Shown: positions 1 through 10,058, counted from the first letter of the stretch. The stretch: 64,000 nt of DNA from Thermaerobacillus caldiproteolyticus (GCF_013761245.1 NZ_JACDUT010000007.1:62001-126000); one strand, 5' to 3'. A program made the numbers and translations. The notes: a model not told the origin generated them from the sequence alone.

Positions 1-663
1 CACAAAACCAAGCGGATCGTATAGAACCAAGTCTGAAATTTTTTCAATCTGAATAGCCAGTATCTAAATTGCGTAGGAAAATCAGCATTTGAATCATTGT
101 TAGATAAGGACTGACTAGACTTTTTCTGTTTCATAAAAAACAGATAAGAAATAGAAAAAAATAGAGATATAAAAGCAGCCCATATAGAACCTAGAGAAAA
201 TAGCAAGCCAATAATAAATGGATTGACCTGTGTTGGTAACGATATACCTGTACCAATAATAAAAAAAATAGTAAAACGTACACTGTTAACAGCTAATGTA
301 CGATTAATGCCACCTACTAAAGAAACAAATCCGTTAATAAACACCAGAAAGATACTGGCTAGTAAAGAATGATTATTTCCAATAGATGCTCCTAAACTAA
401 TTGCAATGAATCCTGTAAAAATTACTTGCACATAATTTAAAACTTCCACCTTTAATGGTTCATTATCATTTGGAGGGTTAATAAAAAGACCTCCTAGAGC
501 AACTATTAATCCAATTTCTACATGACCAATCAACGCGCCAAAAATAATAGGCAATGCCATCCTAAAGCAGTTGAAAAAATTTGCATTTTAGGGACAGGAG
601 TAGAATTATCCCATTGCAAAAGATAATCAAAAAAATTACGTCTGTTACAATCTTTATCACTCA
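1..663 (-). pseudogene. FUSC-like integral membrane protein, frameshifted, runs off left edge
   Basis: Reading the minus strand from the ATG at 663, behind an AGGAGG ribosome site, gives a short cytoplasmic head (MSDKDCNRRNFFDYLL...) that hits a stop near 538. Shifting frame at about 570 gives MALPIIFGALIGHVEIGL and then a long run of hydrophobic helices to the left edge. The head ends TALG-W where TALG-MALP is expected, so loss of one A in GGAATGG explains the break. The hydrophobic pattern suggests the N-terminal membrane domain of an FUSC/aromatic-acid-exporter-like protein; this family call is from memory and moderate. It is either a young pseudogene or a single-base sequence error. The 3' end lies outside the window. 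Confidence 0.55.
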
Positions 664-1747
664 TTTCGTTCCTCCTGATTCATTTCCTACAATGTCCTCC
701 ATAGTCTTTTTCTTTTCTATCAATCTATAGAACTACGAACTGAAAATCGTATTTAATTTTCTTTACTTGCATTCTTCATTCATATTAGTGTTTCTTTCCA
801 TATAATTATAATTATTAATGGTGGTGCAAAACCAGAGTAAAAACTCAAAATTGTGCATAAGGATGCATAATTGTACATACAGAAAGTAGCGGTGAACCCA
901 TATCAACGTAGTTGTTTAACTAATTGAATGTCTGTTAAACGAAACAACCACTTTCCGAATGGGTTTTCAAAAACGAAGAAATTACCCGACCGTAGACAGC
1001 TTTTCATTCATAACTATTTCGAGGATTCATGGACGAAATAAAAAAGATTCTTGTTTGTTCGGCGTTGGACGAACTTTTTCACTGTTATAGAGATCATCTC
1101 CAAAGGAAAACTCAATCTGCCGCTTTTTTAAAGCAGGAAATCACTCAATCGCAACGGCTGCATCATGTTGATTGGATGTTGCAAGAGTATGAGATAAGAT
1201 AATTCCTTCCGCTGTGGTACAAAGTATCCTTTGAACCAGTGGTACCGAGTCGAGATCCCCATCCGGCTTGAGAATCATAGAGACAGCTTCGGAGTGCCAT
1301 ACTGTCGATGGATGATAACTACTTTTGGATACCGACCGCCTAAATCATTGGGAAGTTGGGCGTTAAAAGCAGAAAACCTTATTCTCGAACCCATTTCCCT
1401 ACACGTGAAAACGTAGAAAGAAGGGGAGTCCCCAAATTCGTCGGAAGTAGCCGAAGCGATTCAGTGTGTCCACCAACTGGCGTAAAGAAGCAATGAAAAA
1501 ACAAGTTTTTAACAAGAAACATTTTAATAATGATTTTTTCGAAATGGGTGGTCACCCTGTCACATAAGGGGCTTCCGGTAAAGAAAATTGGTCAATGTAC
1601 AGAAACAAAGCTTGTAAAAGAGGATCCATTTCGCTATTCATTGCATGTTCAATAACAAAATGGAAATCATGATCGTGTCCACCTCTTGGAAATAGGTTTT
1701 TTGTTCACTGTATATAATTTCTAAAAAGGTGGATTTTTCTTGTCTTT
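664..1747. other. gene-poor stretch, apparently decayed
   Basis: Apart from the 57-codon frame at 1029-1202, no convincing coding signal was seen on either strand. The stretch around 1205-1500 is richer in GC and purines than its surroundings but matches no RNA family I recognise. An open frame at 1231-1416 lacks a ribosome site and has unnatural composition. Confidence 0.3.
1029..1202 (+). CDS. small hypothetical ORF, 57 residues
   Basis: An ATG five bases after GAGG opens a 57-codon frame beginning MDEIKKILVCSALDELFHC and ending at TAA. The composition is charged and probably helical, with two cysteines, and no known domain is recognised. It stands alone in a gene-poor, degenerate-looking stretch, so it may be a relic rather than a working gene. 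The main support is the start-site context. Confidence 0.2.
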   Translation: MDEIKKILVCSALDELFHCYRDHLQRKTQSAAFLKQEITQSQRLHHVDWMLQEYEIR

Positions 1748-1945
1748 TTATGCATCCATTATGCGTTTTGCAACACGTTCCATGTAATTAATGGAAATTC
1801 TTAATACTTCCGTAGTTAATTGATCGATTGCTTGAATTTCACCGTAATTTTTCTTTAACCAATTCGTAAAGTAACCCCATGTTTTTATGTAATCTTGTAA
1901 TGCATGCTCTCTCAATCCCTCTATCCGTTTTCCTGCTATTACTAA
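1748..1945 (-). pseudogene. tyrosine recombinase/integrase N-terminal fragment
   Basis: The minus-strand frame reads LREHALQDYIKTWGYFTNWL followed by a KNYGEIQAIDQLTTEVLR segment. This is the SAM-like DNA-binding N-terminal domain of tyrosine recombinases carried by mobile elements. The frame has no proper start and ends about 65 residues long at TAA, with no catalytic R...HxxR...Y domain downstream. It is therefore a truncated remnant of an integrase. With the degenerate sequence around it, it marks a former mobile element at this edge of the conserved chromosome block. Confidence 0.5.
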
Positions 1946-2010
1946 TTAGTTTCGGATATTGCTTTGGCGAAACTCGTTCAGCCCGCCTTTTCTTTCTCTT
2001 TAAAGTCAAA

Positions 2011-2057
2011 TAAAAAACCTCCCCACCGATGAATATCGAATCTCATCGGTAGGAAGG
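2011..2057 (-). terminator. strong Rho-independent terminator
   Basis: On the minus strand CCTTCC-T-ACCGATGA is followed, after a 10-base loop, by TCATCGGT-GGGGAGG and then TTTTTTATTT. It lies downstream of yutM and probably ends the dapF-yutM transcript. Confidence 0.6.
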
Positions 2058-2088
2058 TCGTTATCCGCAACTCTATTAAGCGAATTTT

Positions 2089-2153
2089 AGGGTCGTTAAT
2101 ATGTTTGTCCGGGGTTGTTTATCACCGAATTTTACGGTGTAATTATCGACCCT
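2089..2153. other. two-tier inverted repeat, possible structured RNA or recombination site
   Basis: An outer pair AGGGTCG (2089-2095) and CGACCCT (2147-2153) encloses an inner hairpin CACCG-aatttta-CGGTG. The flanks of the outer stem are AT-rich and can extend the pairing. It lies just upstream of the strong minus-strand terminator and downstream of yutM. It could be part of the 3' untranslated region of that transcript or a relic attachment site of the integrase fragment next to it. Confidence 0.3.
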
Positions 2154-2227
2154 ATCTGAATTATCCGTTTATGTTTGCGATAGAAATATCCCGCCTCTAA
2201 AACCGTTGTATATCGCCGTTTAACCGT

Positions 2228-2590
2228 TTAACACTGCTCTGGTGTACCGGTATTCGTTGCTGTTCGGAATGATGAACCACAGCCGCATGTCGCGATCGCA
2301 TTCGGGTTATTGATCGTGAAGCCGCCTCCCATGAGCGATTGTTTATAATCAATCACCGTTCCTTGCAAAATTGGGGCGCTTTCCTTATCGACTAGTATTT
2401 TAATCCCATGCTGTTCAAATTCATGGTCATTATCATGACGTTCATGATCAAAGCCCATGCCATACGATAAACCACTGCAACCGCCACCCTTCACTCCAAC
2501 ACGAAGGTAGGCACCTTCCTCTCCATTTTCTCTCATCATATCCTTAATTTGAAAAGCAGCTGCTTCAGTAAGAATAATTACGTCAGCCAT
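2228..2590 (-). CDS. yutM: A-type Fe-S carrier, HesB/IscA family (YutM)
   Basis: This 120-residue HesB/IscA-family protein accepts a Fe-S cluster or iron from the Suf machinery and passes it to target enzymes in the cytoplasm. The three conserved ligand cysteines are present: C38 in GGGCSGLSYG, and C102 and C104 in the C-terminal CGCGSSF. Length fits the family. A GGAGG site precedes the ATG by about eight bases. It lies directly downstream of dapF on the same strand, as in B. subtilis where this gene is yutM. The suf operon that supplies clusters is about 22 kb away in the same window. Confidence 0.9.
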   Translation of the reverse strand: MADVIILTEAAAFQIKDMMRENGEEGAYLRVGVKGGGCSGLSYGMGFDHERHDNDHEFEQHGIKILVDKESAPILQGTVIDYKQSLMGGGFTINNPNAIATCGCGSSFRTATNTGTPEQC

Positions 2591-2647
2591 GTTTTTTCCC
2601 TCCTTACTATTTAGTATATCTGTTTTTACACATTCGGCTCAAATATT

Positions 2648-3502
2648 TCATATATAGTAAACACCTGTACAAATCGTTTCCGCTGGTCCAGTCATGAATA
2701 CATTTCCTTCATCCGTCCAGGTGATCGATAAATCCCCGCCAGCAAGATGAACAACCGTTTCTTGATTTCGAGCCGTTTTACCGTTTAGCACAGAAGCCAC
2801 GACTGCCGCACATGCCCCGGTTCCACACGCCTGTGTCACCCCTGAACCTCGCTCCCATACGCGAAAGTGAAGCTCACAGTCATTGACGACCTCCACAAAT
2901 TCAACATTGACTCCTTCTGGAAAACGCGGATCTTTTTCGACAATCGGCCCCAATGTCGTTACCGGTGCTTGATTGATATCATTGACATAAAAGATGACGT
3001 GCGGATTTCCCATTGACACGGCTGTGATTTCGTAGGTCTCGCCAGCCACTTCTATTTTTTCTGCCACGACTTGTGCAGCCTCTTCACCAAGCATTGGGAT
3101 TTCGCTTCTCTTTAATCGCGGTTTTCCCATATCAACCGTTACCTTCGTCACGATTCCGTCTTCTACAAACACTTCCGCCTTTACTAGTCCTGATAATGTC
3201 TCAATAAAGAACGATCGTTCGTTTACCAATTGATGTTCATACGCATATTTTGCTACACAACGAAGCCCGTTGCCGCAATTTTTTCCTTCAGAACCGTCAC
3301 TATTAAAAATCCGCATTTTTACAGGTGCCACTTCCGACGGGCAAATCAAAATCATTCCATCTGCACCGATTCCCGTATGAACATTCGATACCTTAACAGC
3401 TAGCTCCGACAATAGCGACTCTGGAATGGTTTCCTCAAACATATTTACATATATGTAGCTATTTCCTAATCCATGCATTTTTGTAAACGAAAAGCGATCC
3501 AT
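2648..3502 (-). CDS. dapF: diaminopimelate epimerase
   Basis: DapF interconverts LL- and meso-diaminopimelate in the lysine and peptidoglycan precursor pathway. It is a PLP-independent two-cysteine racemase in the cytoplasm. Both catalytic cysteines are visible in their family motifs: C76 in the NCGNGLRC segment and C226 in QACGTGA. The 284-residue length is normal and the two-lobed fold is complete. The ATG is preceded by AGGAGG. It heads a short minus-strand unit with yutM and is divergent from the DUF2225 gene. Confidence 0.96.
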   Translation of the reverse strand: MDRFSFTKMHGLGNSYIYVNMFEETIPESLLSELAVKVSNVHTGIGADGMILICPSEVAPVKMRIFNSDGSEGKNCGNGLRCVAKYAYEHQLVNERSFFIETLSGLVKAEVFVEDGIVTKVTVDMGKPRLKRSEIPMLGEEAAQVVAEKIEVAGETYEITAVSMGNPHVIFYVNDINQAPVTTLGPIVEKDPRFPEGVNVEFVEVVNDCELHFRVWERGSGVTQACGTGACAAVVASVLNGKTARNQETVVHLAGGDLSITWTDEGNVFMTGPAETICTGVYYI

Positions 3503-3599
3503 TGTTTCCTCCTAAACATAAAAATTTTTTATCTATAAGTATAAAGGGAACATCATCGGGACACAATGAAAATATCCCCCGTTTTTTCATATACACTTG

Positions 3600-3632
3600 G
3601 AAAGAGGATGTCCACGCGGCATCCTCTTTCTC
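3600..3632. other. hairpin in a divergent intergenic region
   Basis: AAAGAGGATG and CATCCTCTTT form a 10-bp stem around an eight-base loop, followed on the plus strand by CTCTATTTT. No gene ends here: dapF and the DUF2225 gene both start outward from this gap. A leader hairpin or attenuator of the plus-strand gene is possible; a relic terminator is equally likely. Confidence 0.35.
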
Positions 3633-3721
3633 TATTTTAAGCAAAAAGGAATAGGAACGATACAGATTTTCCGTTATAATGATGGGGAACATCGTTATTC
3701 AAATAGGCTGGAGGATGCTCA

Positions 3722-4417
3722 ATGAATGTAGATGCATTATATGACCAACATATGACTTGCCTCGTTTGCAAGCAGCCGTATAGCACAAAGAAAATTCGCT
3801 CACGCTTTGTGCGTGCAATTCGACATGATACCGATTTTTGTTCTTATTACCAACCAGACGATTTAAATCCTCTTTTTTATTATGTAAGCATTTGTCCTCA
3901 TTGCGGGTTTGCCGTTACTGAAGAATTTTCTTCTTATTTTCCCCCTTCCACACTTGATGCCATTCAAAAAAACATCTGCCAAGCATGGAAAGGGGGAATA
4001 CAATATAGCGGAAAACGAACGTTTCAAGAAGCGGTAAATACTTATAAGCTTGGAATTTATTCAGCAACATTAAAACAAGAAAAACATATTGTATTAGCCG
4101 GTTTATATATGCGTCTTGCTTGGCTCTATCGAACATACAACATTCACGATCAAGAAGAACGATTTATGCGACTAGCTCTGCAAGAATATACAACATCTTA
4201 TAGTAAAGATGATTTTGTTGGCACACACATGGCGGAAGTACGTCTCCTTTATTTAATCGGTGAATTACATAGAAGACTAAACAATACAAAAGAAGCCATT
4301 TTATATTTTTCTAAAGTTACCGCCAAAAAGAACGAAACGATCGAAAAAGGAATTGTTCGTATGGCACAGGAGCGGTGGCAAGAAATTCGTGACAACCAGC
4401 AGACACCTCAATCATAA
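3722..4417 (+). CDS. DUF2225 zinc-binding, TPR-like protein
   Basis: This 231-residue protein begins with a treble-clef-like metal site: CLVC near residue 14 and CPHCG near residue 58 could bind one zinc. The rest is helical and tetratricopeptide-like (repeats around YSATLKQEKHIVLAGLYMRL and VRLLYLIGELHRRL), suggesting a scaffold or regulator. The DUF2225 family is common in Firmicutes but has no firmly known function. The ATG follows GGAGGATGCTCA. A perfect bidirectional terminator separates it from the convergent yuzB. Confidence 0.8.
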   Translation: MNVDALYDQHMTCLVCKQPYSTKKIRSRFVRAIRHDTDFCSYYQPDDLNPLFYYVSICPHCGFAVTEEFSSYFPPSTLDAIQKNICQAWKGGIQYSGKRTFQEAVNTYKLGIYSATLKQEKHIVLAGLYMRLAWLYRTYNIHDQEERFMRLALQEYTTSYSKDDFVGTHMAEVRLLYLIGELHRRLNNTKEAILYFSKVTAKKNETIEKGIVRMAQERWQEIRDNQQTPQS

Positions 4418-4423
4418 TAGGCA

Positions 4424-4458
4424 AAAAAAGCGGCTTCCGTTGGCATCGGAAGCCGCTT
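4424..4458. terminator. bidirectional terminator
   Basis: AAAAGCGGCTTCCG, a seven-base loop and CGGAAGCCGCTTTT form a 14-bp perfect stem with A and T tracts on its two sides. It serves both the DUF2225 gene and yuzB, which converge here. Confidence 0.9.
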
Positions 4459-4462
4459 TTCC

Positions 4463-4702
4463 TCAAAACATAGGATTTTCCTCCAGAAATTTATAAATAT
4501 TCTCCACTAATTGTTCAGGTGTCTCTCCTGTAACTACTTCTCCATTCACTAAAGCAAATAATGATTTCGCACATTTTCCGCAATAACTTAAACACCCGTA
4601 TTCAATAATATCCAAATTCGGATCCTTTTCTAATATTTCTAACGCTTTTTGCGAACCGTTCGCTAAATTGCTCATACAAAATTCAATAATTGGTTGAATC
4701 AA
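4463..4702 (-). CDS. yuzB: YuzB, UPF0349 thioredoxin-fold-like small protein
   Basis: The 79-residue protein matches the UPF0349/YuzB family in size and in cysteine pattern: C9 near the start, then a CLSYCGKC cluster around residues 37-44. Such spacing suggests a small metal or Fe-S binding fold related to (2Fe-2S) ferredoxin thioredoxin-like proteins, but the role is unknown. The neighbourhood (YutM, YutJ, YuzD, YutI) is rich in Fe-S and redox proteins, which fits. It is convergent with the DUF2225 gene. Confidence 0.85.
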   Translation of the reverse strand: MIQPIIEFCMSNLANGSQKALEILEKDPNLDIIEYGCLSYCGKCAKSLFALVNGEVVTGETPEQLVENIYKFLEENPMF

Positions 4703-4927
4703 TGCTTCATCACCTCTCTACTGCCTTCCATCGTATCCGTTTTTTGCGCAAACGTCAATTTATGATGCTTTATTTTATATATTGGCTGGCATTTATCCTC
4801 TCTTTTGTTCATATATTTATCATTTTTCCGAAAAATTGTTGTTATTTTGTCACAATTTCGCTATACTTTTAGTGACATTTTGTTACACGTTGTGCTTCAA
4901 AAGACAATAACAAAGGGGATTTTTCGT

Positions 4928-5998
4928 ATGAGACACCTCGTTCTACTTGGTGGGGGATATGGAAATATGCGCATCTTGCTTCGTCTCCTCCCAAATCATT
5001 TACCTGAGAACGTTCACATTACACTTGTTGACCGCGTTTCATATCATTGCTTAAAAACAGAGTATTATGCTCTTGCGGCGGGAACGATTAGCGACCATCA
5101 TATTCGCGTCCCATTTCCTGAACATCCCCAATTAACTTACTGCTTCGGGGAAGTAGTAAAAGTCGATTTAGATAACCAAACCGTTTTTCTCCAAGACGAT
5201 TCGACAATTTCATATGATGATTTAGTCATCGGCTTAGGCTGTGAAGATAAATATCACGGTGTCCCTGGCGCGGAAGAATTCACTTACAGCATTCAATCGA
5301 TTGATAAAGCACGGGCTACATATCAAAAATTAAATAACTTGCCACCTCGTTCAGTGGTTGGAATTGTTGGCGCTGGGTTAAGCGGTGTCGAGCTGGCCAG
5401 TGAGCTTTCAGAAAGCCGGCCGGATCTACACGTTATGTTATTTGACCGTGGTGAGCGAATCTTACCAATGTTTCCAGAACGCTTAAGCGACTATGTAGAA
5501 AAATGGTTTGAAGAACATAAAGTAGAAATCATCCGCCGCTCTAACATTACAAAAGTAGAAGAGAATGTACTTTACAACCATGACGAGCCAATTGCCTGTG
5601 ATGCCATTGTTTGGACGGCGGGCATTCAACCTAATCGAGTCGTTCGCGAATTAGATGTGGCAAAAGACGCACAAGGACGCGTCATTTTAACGAAGCAGCA
5701 CCATATCCCCGGCTATGAAAATGTGTATGTCGTTGGCGACTGTGCAAGCTTACCGCACGCTCCAAGCGCACAGCTTGCGGAAGGACAAGCAGAACAAATT
5801 GTTCAAGTATTGCAAAAACGCTGGAATGGGGAAGATCCGCCAAGCGAATTCCCGCCAATTAAATTAAAAGGGATCCTTGGTTCGCTTGGCAAAAAACACG
5901 GATTCGGTCTCGTTGCCGATCGCCCGTTAACAGGAAGAGTACCACGGCTTCTAAAGTCCGGTGTCCTTTGGATGTACAAATATCACAATGGTTATTAA
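4928..5998 (+). CDS. yutJ: NADH dehydrogenase-like flavoprotein YutJ
   Basis: This type II NADH:quinone oxidoreductase-like FAD protein has 356 residues from the ATG at 4928. The open frame extends further upstream, but that part is not family-like and the ATG has an AAAGGGGATTTTTCGT leader. Motifs in order are the N-terminal FAD Rossmann loop LLGGGYGN, the central NADH-binding loop GIVGAGLSGVELASE, and the C-terminal FAD motif VYVVGDCAS. B. subtilis yutJ is next to yuzB and yuzD as here. It lacks the long hydrophobic C-terminal anchor of Ndh, so whether it works in respiration or as a soluble reductase is open. Confidence 0.88.
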   Translation: MRHLVLLGGGYGNMRILLRLLPNHLPENVHITLVDRVSYHCLKTEYYALAAGTISDHHIRVPFPEHPQLTYCFGEVVKVDLDNQTVFLQDDSTISYDDLVIGLGCEDKYHGVPGAEEFTYSIQSIDKARATYQKLNNLPPRSVVGIVGAGLSGVELASELSESRPDLHVMLFDRGERILPMFPERLSDYVEKWFEEHKVEIIRRSNITKVEENVLYNHDEPIACDAIVWTAGIQPNRVVRELDVAKDAQGRVILTKQHHIPGYENVYVVGDCASLPHAPSAQLAEGQAEQIVQVLQKRWNGEDPPSEFPPIKLKGILGSLGKKHGFGLVADRPLTGRVPRLLKSGVLWMYKYHNGY

Positions 5999-6050
5999 AC
6001 CAAAGAAAAGGGATATCTCTTGGGCGAGATCATCCCTTTTCTTTGGTTTA
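5996..6050. terminator. long bidirectional terminator
   Basis: AAACCAAAGAAAAGGGAT pairs with ATCCCTTTTCTTTGGTTT around a loop of roughly 18 bases. It sits between the convergent yutJ and yuzD and overlaps the stop codons of both. Confidence 0.85.
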
Positions 6051-6392
6051 TTCCTTCTCTACTGCTTTATAACCGTACTTTTCCATTGCCTCATAAATCA
6101 CTTTTAATTTTGGATTTCCTTCACCAACAATCGTTCCTTCCACTAGCACAACCGGATAAAATAAATCTTCTTCAATTACCTTTGCGGCAAAAGCTTTCTT
6201 CTCCTCATCCTCAGGTGGATTGAAAATATCGATATATGAAATCGTAAATGGCTGATCCGGATATTTCCGTTTGATGGCGGCCTCTAACCATTCATACGTT
6301 TCCTTTGAAGAGGGTAAATTGACACAAGAGGGGCAAATCACCTCTGCGCCATACACACATATTTCGACGGGCTTAAATAACATATTTGCCAC
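6048..6392 (-). CDS. yuzD: YuzD, DUF1462 thioredoxin-like protein
   Basis: The 114-residue protein carries a CPSCVNLPSS motif near residue 20, a thioredoxin-type CxxC site, followed by an alpha/beta pattern (TISYIDIFNPP, YPVVLVEGTIVGEG) that fits a compact thioredoxin fold. It belongs to the DUF1462/YuzD family. In this group of bacteria it always sits beside the NifU-like yutI, suggesting a role in thiol or Fe-S chemistry; that is inferred from context only. It is divergent from yutI. Confidence 0.87.
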   Translation of the reverse strand: MANMLFKPVEICVYGAEVICPSCVNLPSSKETYEWLEAAIKRKYPDQPFTISYIDIFNPPEDEEKKAFAAKVIEEDLFYPVVLVEGTIVGEGNPKLKVIYEAMEKYGYKAVEKE

Positions 6393-6475
6393 CTTTCCTC
6401 TCTTAAGCGAAAAAAGTTATTAGATTTTTTTCTTTATCATGATTATAATAAAGTTAAAGAAAGGAGTCGATAAGA

Positions 6476-6712
6476 ATGAGCGATCAAGAAATTAAAGAAC
6501 AAGTCCAAGAAGTTTTAGATAAACTACGCCCATTTTTGCTTCGCGACGGCGGTGACTGCGAACTTGTCGATGTAGAAGACGGAGTAGTCAAATTACGCCT
6601 GCTCGGTGCTTGCGGAAGCTGCCCAAGCTCGACGATCACATTAAAAGCAGGAATTGAACGTGCTCTTTTAGAAGAAGTACCTGGTGTCGTTGAAGTTGAA
6701 CAAGTGTTCTAA
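6476..6712 (+). CDS. yutI: NFU-type Fe-S scaffold/carrier YutI
   Basis: A 78-residue single-domain NFU protein. The CGSCPSS motif near residue 46 supplies two cysteines that bind a 4Fe-4S cluster across a homodimer. The segment [19 protein letters not shown] is the typical NFU core. It probably delivers clusters made by SufBCD to apo-enzymes such as LipA, encoded further on in the same window. AAAGGAG lies ten bases before the ATG. Confidence 0.93.
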   Translation: MSDQEIKEQVQEVLDKLRPFLLRDGGDCELVDVEDGVVKLRLLGACGSCPSSTITLKAGIERALLEEVPGVVEVEQVF

Positions 6713-6755
6713 AAAAGGCGAAGATGACGAGAATAGTTCTCAAAGCTACATGAAA

Positions 6756-6792
6756 ATAACAGCGATTCTCATTGGGAATCGCTGTTATTTTT
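6756..6792. terminator. bidirectional terminator
   Basis: AATAACAGCGATTC and GAATCGCTGTTATTTTT form a 14-bp stem with a seven-base loop between the convergent yutI and thrB. It ends the hom-thrC-thrB transcript. Confidence 0.9.
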
Positions 6793-7702
6793 CTAAGGCC
6801 ATATTATAATATACTTGACTTCCCCTTTGTTCTACCTTTAACAGCTCAACCGTGCAATCTTGAAAATGTTCTGATAACTTTTCTTTTATGAAGATTCCTT
6901 TTCCTGGCTCCGCAAAAGAAAGAACAGTCGGGCCTGCCCCGCTCAGCGCAACCCCGAAAGCACCATATTCTTTGGCAAGCTTTTGCACCATCGATAATTC
7001 AGGAACGAGTTCTTTTCGATACGGCTGATGAAATAAGTCGGATTCCATCATTTTTCCTGCCAATTCCCAATTTTTCGTTAATAATGAAGCTACAAGCACA
7101 TTGCTTACTGCACTTGCTTCCACCGCTGCCGCTTTTGAAAAAAAATGCGGAAGAACATTGCGTGCTTTTTTCGTCTCCAATTCATAATTCGGAATAACAG
7201 CAACAAGATCAAGTTCGATATCAGGAACCGAAAGAATGTTTGTCTCCTGTTCACTATGGCTTCCGATGACTAATCCGCCATACAATGATGCACCGACATT
7301 ATCAGGATGTCCCTCATAGCAACTAGCTAGTCGTGCCTTTTCATCGATAGTTAATGACAAGCAAGCAAGCTCATTGGCTAGTTCAATTCCCGCAACAACC
7401 GCCGCCGCACTGCTGCCCAGCCCTCGTGTAAACGGAATATCGCTATATACGTCGACAACACAGTTCGGTAACGTGCAGCCATATTGTTTTGCTACTTCTT
7501 CCGCTACTTGAAACACTAAATTCTCTGTTCCCCTCGGAATTGTTTGCACTTCCGGCGAACGAGGAATAAACCGCCATTCATCCCCCCGCCGCACTTCTAA
7601 TACTAAATAGCGAGAAACAGCGAGACCTACGGAGTCAAATCCCGGTCCTAAATTCGCTGTACTCGCCGGGACAACGATTTTTAACATCCCATCTTCTTTC
7701 AT
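6785..7702 (-). CDS. thrB: homoserine kinase
   Basis: ThrB phosphorylates L-homoserine with ATP to O-phosphohomoserine, the substrate of ThrC. It is a GHMP kinase: the ATP-binding glycine/serine loop [12 protein letters not shown] spans residues 94-105, and the N-terminal [16 protein letters not shown] and C-terminal [10 protein letters not shown] motifs are present. The 305-residue length is normal. Its ATG overlaps the thrC TGA as ATGA and has an AAGGAG site, so it is translationally coupled as the last gene of hom-thrC-thrB. Confidence 0.96.
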   Translation of the reverse strand: MKEDGMLKIVVPASTANLGPGFDSVGLAVSRYLVLEVRRGDEWRFIPRSPEVQTIPRGTENLVFQVAEEVAKQYGCTLPNCVVDVYSDIPFTRGLGSSAAAVVAGIELANELACLSLTIDEKARLASCYEGHPDNVGASLYGGLVIGSHSEQETNILSVPDIELDLVAVIPNYELETKKARNVLPHFFSKAAAVEASAVSNVLVASLLTKNWELAGKMMESDLFHQPYRKELVPELSMVQKLAKEYGAFGVALSGAGPTVLSFAEPGKGIFIKEKLSEHFQDCTVELLKVEQRGSQVYYNMALEK

Positions 7703-8763
7703 TGATGGACAACTCCTTGGATATGCTCAAATACAGCTTTTTCATCGTTTGGAAGAACAAGCGGTTGAATATCGGCCACTTCCATCGCAATCGTCGGATC
7801 TTTTAGCCCATTACCAGTCAATACAGCAACAACAGTGCTTCCTTCTTGAATTTCGTTTCGCTTCCGTTGTTTGATCACACCGGCAATAGATGCACATGAA
7901 GCCGGTTCAGCAAAAATCCCTTCCTTGCGTGCGAGAAGTTTATATGCCTCTATAATTTCCGCATCGGATACTTCATCGATTTTTCCTTTTGATTCTTCAG
8001 CTGCTTGAACCGCCCTTTCCCAGCTAGCCGGGTTGCCAATTCGAATGGCCGTCGCCACCGTTTCCGGCTGTTCGATAACTCGATTGCGGACAATGGCAGC
8101 TGCTCCTTCTGCCTCAAAGCCACGCATTTCTGGAAGCCCCGTTTGTTTTTTTACATGATATTCTTTAAATCCTTTCCAATAAGCCGTAATATTGCCGGCG
8201 TTTCCAACCGGAATTGACAGAATGTCAGGCGCTTTACCAAGCTGATCACAAATTTCAAAAGCGGCCGTTTTTTGTCCTTCGATACGATATGGATTGACTG
8301 AGTTAACAAGCGTAATCGGAGCCATTTCGCTAAGGCGGCGGACCATCTTTAACGCTTCGTCAAAGTTTCCTTCAATTGCGAAAATTTCTGCTCCGTACAT
8401 CACCGCTTGCGCTAATTTTCCCATGGCAATTTTTCCGTGCGGAATAACAACAATGCAGCGCAAGCCAGCACGGGCAGCATAAGCGGCAGCCGCAGCGGAA
8501 GTGTTTCCCGTTGAAGCGCAAATGATCGTATGGCTCCCTTCTTCTTTCGCTTTTGCTACCGCCATGACCATGCCGCGATCTTTAAAAGATCCGGTCGGAT
8601 TCGCACCTTCAACTTTGACGTATAACTCGATACCTAACTGCTTAGACAAACGTTGCAGTGGAATAAGCGGCGTATTTCCTTCTTGCAAAGAAAGCTGAGG
8701 TGTTCGTTCCGTTACGGGCAAAAAATCACGGTATTCGTGCAGGATTCCTCTCCACATCATCAT
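7699..8763 (-). CDS. thrC: threonine synthase
   Basis: ThrC is a PLP-dependent fold type II enzyme converting O-phosphohomoserine to threonine. The Schiff-base lysine lies in PTGSFKDRG (about residue 61), the phosphate-binding loop is SIPVGNAGN, and the [16 protein letters not shown] segment is typical. I take the start in the ATGATGATG cluster at 8757-8763, because the first of these overlaps the hom stop (ATGA) and GAAGGGG sits just upstream. The longer frame from 8790 adds residues not found in the family. It is the middle gene of hom-thrC-thrB. Confidence 0.96.
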   Translation of the reverse strand: MMMWRGILHEYRDFLPVTERTPQLSLQEGNTPLIPLQRLSKQLGIELYVKVEGANPTGSFKDRGMVMAVAKAKEEGSHTIICASTGNTSAAAAAYAARAGLRCIVVIPHGKIAMGKLAQAVMYGAEIFAIEGNFDEALKMVRRLSEMAPITLVNSVNPYRIEGQKTAAFEICDQLGKAPDILSIPVGNAGNITAYWKGFKEYHVKKQTGLPEMRGFEAEGAAAIVRNRVIEQPETVATAIRIGNPASWERAVQAAEESKGKIDEVSDAEIIEAYKLLARKEGIFAEPASCASIAGVIKQRKRNEIQEGSTVVAVLTGNGLKDPTIAMEVADIQPLVLPNDEKAVFEHIQGVVHQ

Positions 8764-10058
8764 TTTCCATCCCCTTCTACACGGTACCAACTTTTTATAT
8801 TATGAACTATTTCAAGATCACTCAATTGCTGTAAAATATCTTCATAATCTTTTTGGGAAGCTTTGTGAGTGACAATGACAATCTCCGCAAGACCGTTCTC
8901 TTTTAATGGTAATTGTAAAATTTTCTCGAAGCTGACACCCCGTTCTGAAAACAGTGTTGTAATTTTTGCGAATGCTCCGACCTGATCTTTCACATGAATA
9001 CGTAAAAAGTATTTCGAGAAAATTTCTGCTGGCGCTTTTAATTTCTTTTCGTATTGTGGTGCTACTGCGCTTCGACCGTTCACACCTAACCGCATATTTT
9101 TCATGACAGCCACTAAGTCAGAAACAACCGCTGTCGCCGTCGGCAAACTTCCCGCTCCAGGACCGTAGAACATCGTTTCTCCAACCGCTTCTCCATATAC
9201 GTATACCGCATTGTATTCATCACTCACTGATGCCAGTGGATGGGAATCAGGCAAGAACGTGGGTTGTACGCTTACCTCAACTTTCTCTCCTTCACGATGG
9301 GCAATACCAATGAGCTTCATCGTATAGCCTAATCGCTTTCCGTAATTCAAGTCTTCTTCCGTAATGTCCGTAATCCCTCGTACTTGGACATCTTCTAGAT
9401 CAATGTTCATAGAAAACCCTAATCGCGCTAAAATTGCCATTTTCCTTGCTGCATCTAACCCTTCGACATCAGAAGATGGATCCGCTTCAGCATACCCGAG
9501 CTCTTGTGCTTCTGCCAATACTTCTTCATAGGCGCTTCCGTATTTGCACATTTTTGTTAAAATAAAGTTCGTTGTTCCATTGACGATTCCCATCATTTTT
9601 GTAATCCGGTCAGAAGACAAACCATCAACAAGTGTACGTAAAATCGGAATGCCTCCCGCAACGCTTGCTTCGTAAAATAAATCGCATCCATTTTCAGTCG
9701 CTGCAGCTAACAACTCCGATCCGTATAATGCCATTAAATCTTTATTCGCGGTAACGACATGTTTTCCTTGCTGCAACGCTCGTAAAAGATGTTGTTTCGT
9801 TTCTTCGACGCCGCCCATTACTTCAATAATTACATCGATGCCTGGATCGTTGATGACTTCATCCACATTCGTTGTCAATAGGCTTGAGTCCACTTTCACA
9901 TCGCGTTCTTTATATATATCTCGAACAAGAATCTTTTTTACGGTAACCGGGCAGCCGACTTGATGGATGAGTTGATCTTGATGATTTTCAATGATTTTCA
10001 CAACCCCGCTGCCTACTGTTCCTAATCCTAACAAACCAACCGAAATTGGATTCACCAT
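8760..10058 (-). CDS. hom: homoserine dehydrogenase with ACT domain
   Basis: Hom reduces aspartate-semialdehyde to homoserine with NAD(P)H, the branch point to threonine and methionine. In order come an N-terminal Rossmann domain ([11 protein letters not shown]), the catalytic homoserine dehydrogenase domain ([26 protein letters not shown]) and a C-terminal ACT domain ([14 protein letters not shown]), probably for threonine feedback. The start at 10058 has GGGGTGGAGAGC in front and gives 432 residues; the frame extends 29 codons upstream without a ribosome site. No T-box or other leader is visible in the short upstream gap. Confidence 0.96.
   Translation of the reverse strand: MVNPISVGLLGLGTVGSGVVKIIENHQDQLIHQVGCPVTVKKILVRDIYKERDVKVDSSLLTTNVDEVINDPGIDVIIEVMGGVEETKQHLLRALQQGKHVVTANKDLMALYGSELLAAATENGCDLFYEASVAGGIPILRTLVDGLSSDRITKMMGIVNGTTNFILTKMCKYGSAYEEVLAEAQELGYAEADPSSDVEGLDAARKMAILARLGFSMNIDLEDVQVRGITDITEEDLNYGKRLGYTMKLIGIAHREGEKVEVSVQPTFLPDSHPLASVSDEYNAVYVYGEAVGETMFYGPGAGSLPTATAVVSDLVAVMKNMRLGVNGRSAVAPQYEKKLKAPAEIFSKYFLRIHVKDQVGAFAKITTLFSERGVSFEKILQLPLKENGLAEIVIVTHKASQKDYEDILQQLSDLEIVHNIKSWYRVEGDGK

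Noticed and set aside
1231-1416. 61-codon plus-strand frame
   Set aside because: No ribosome site, odd composition and no family; it lies in a decayed stretch.
3459-3692. 77-codon frame over the dapF leader
   Set aside because: It overlaps the dapF start and a hairpin, with no ribosome site.
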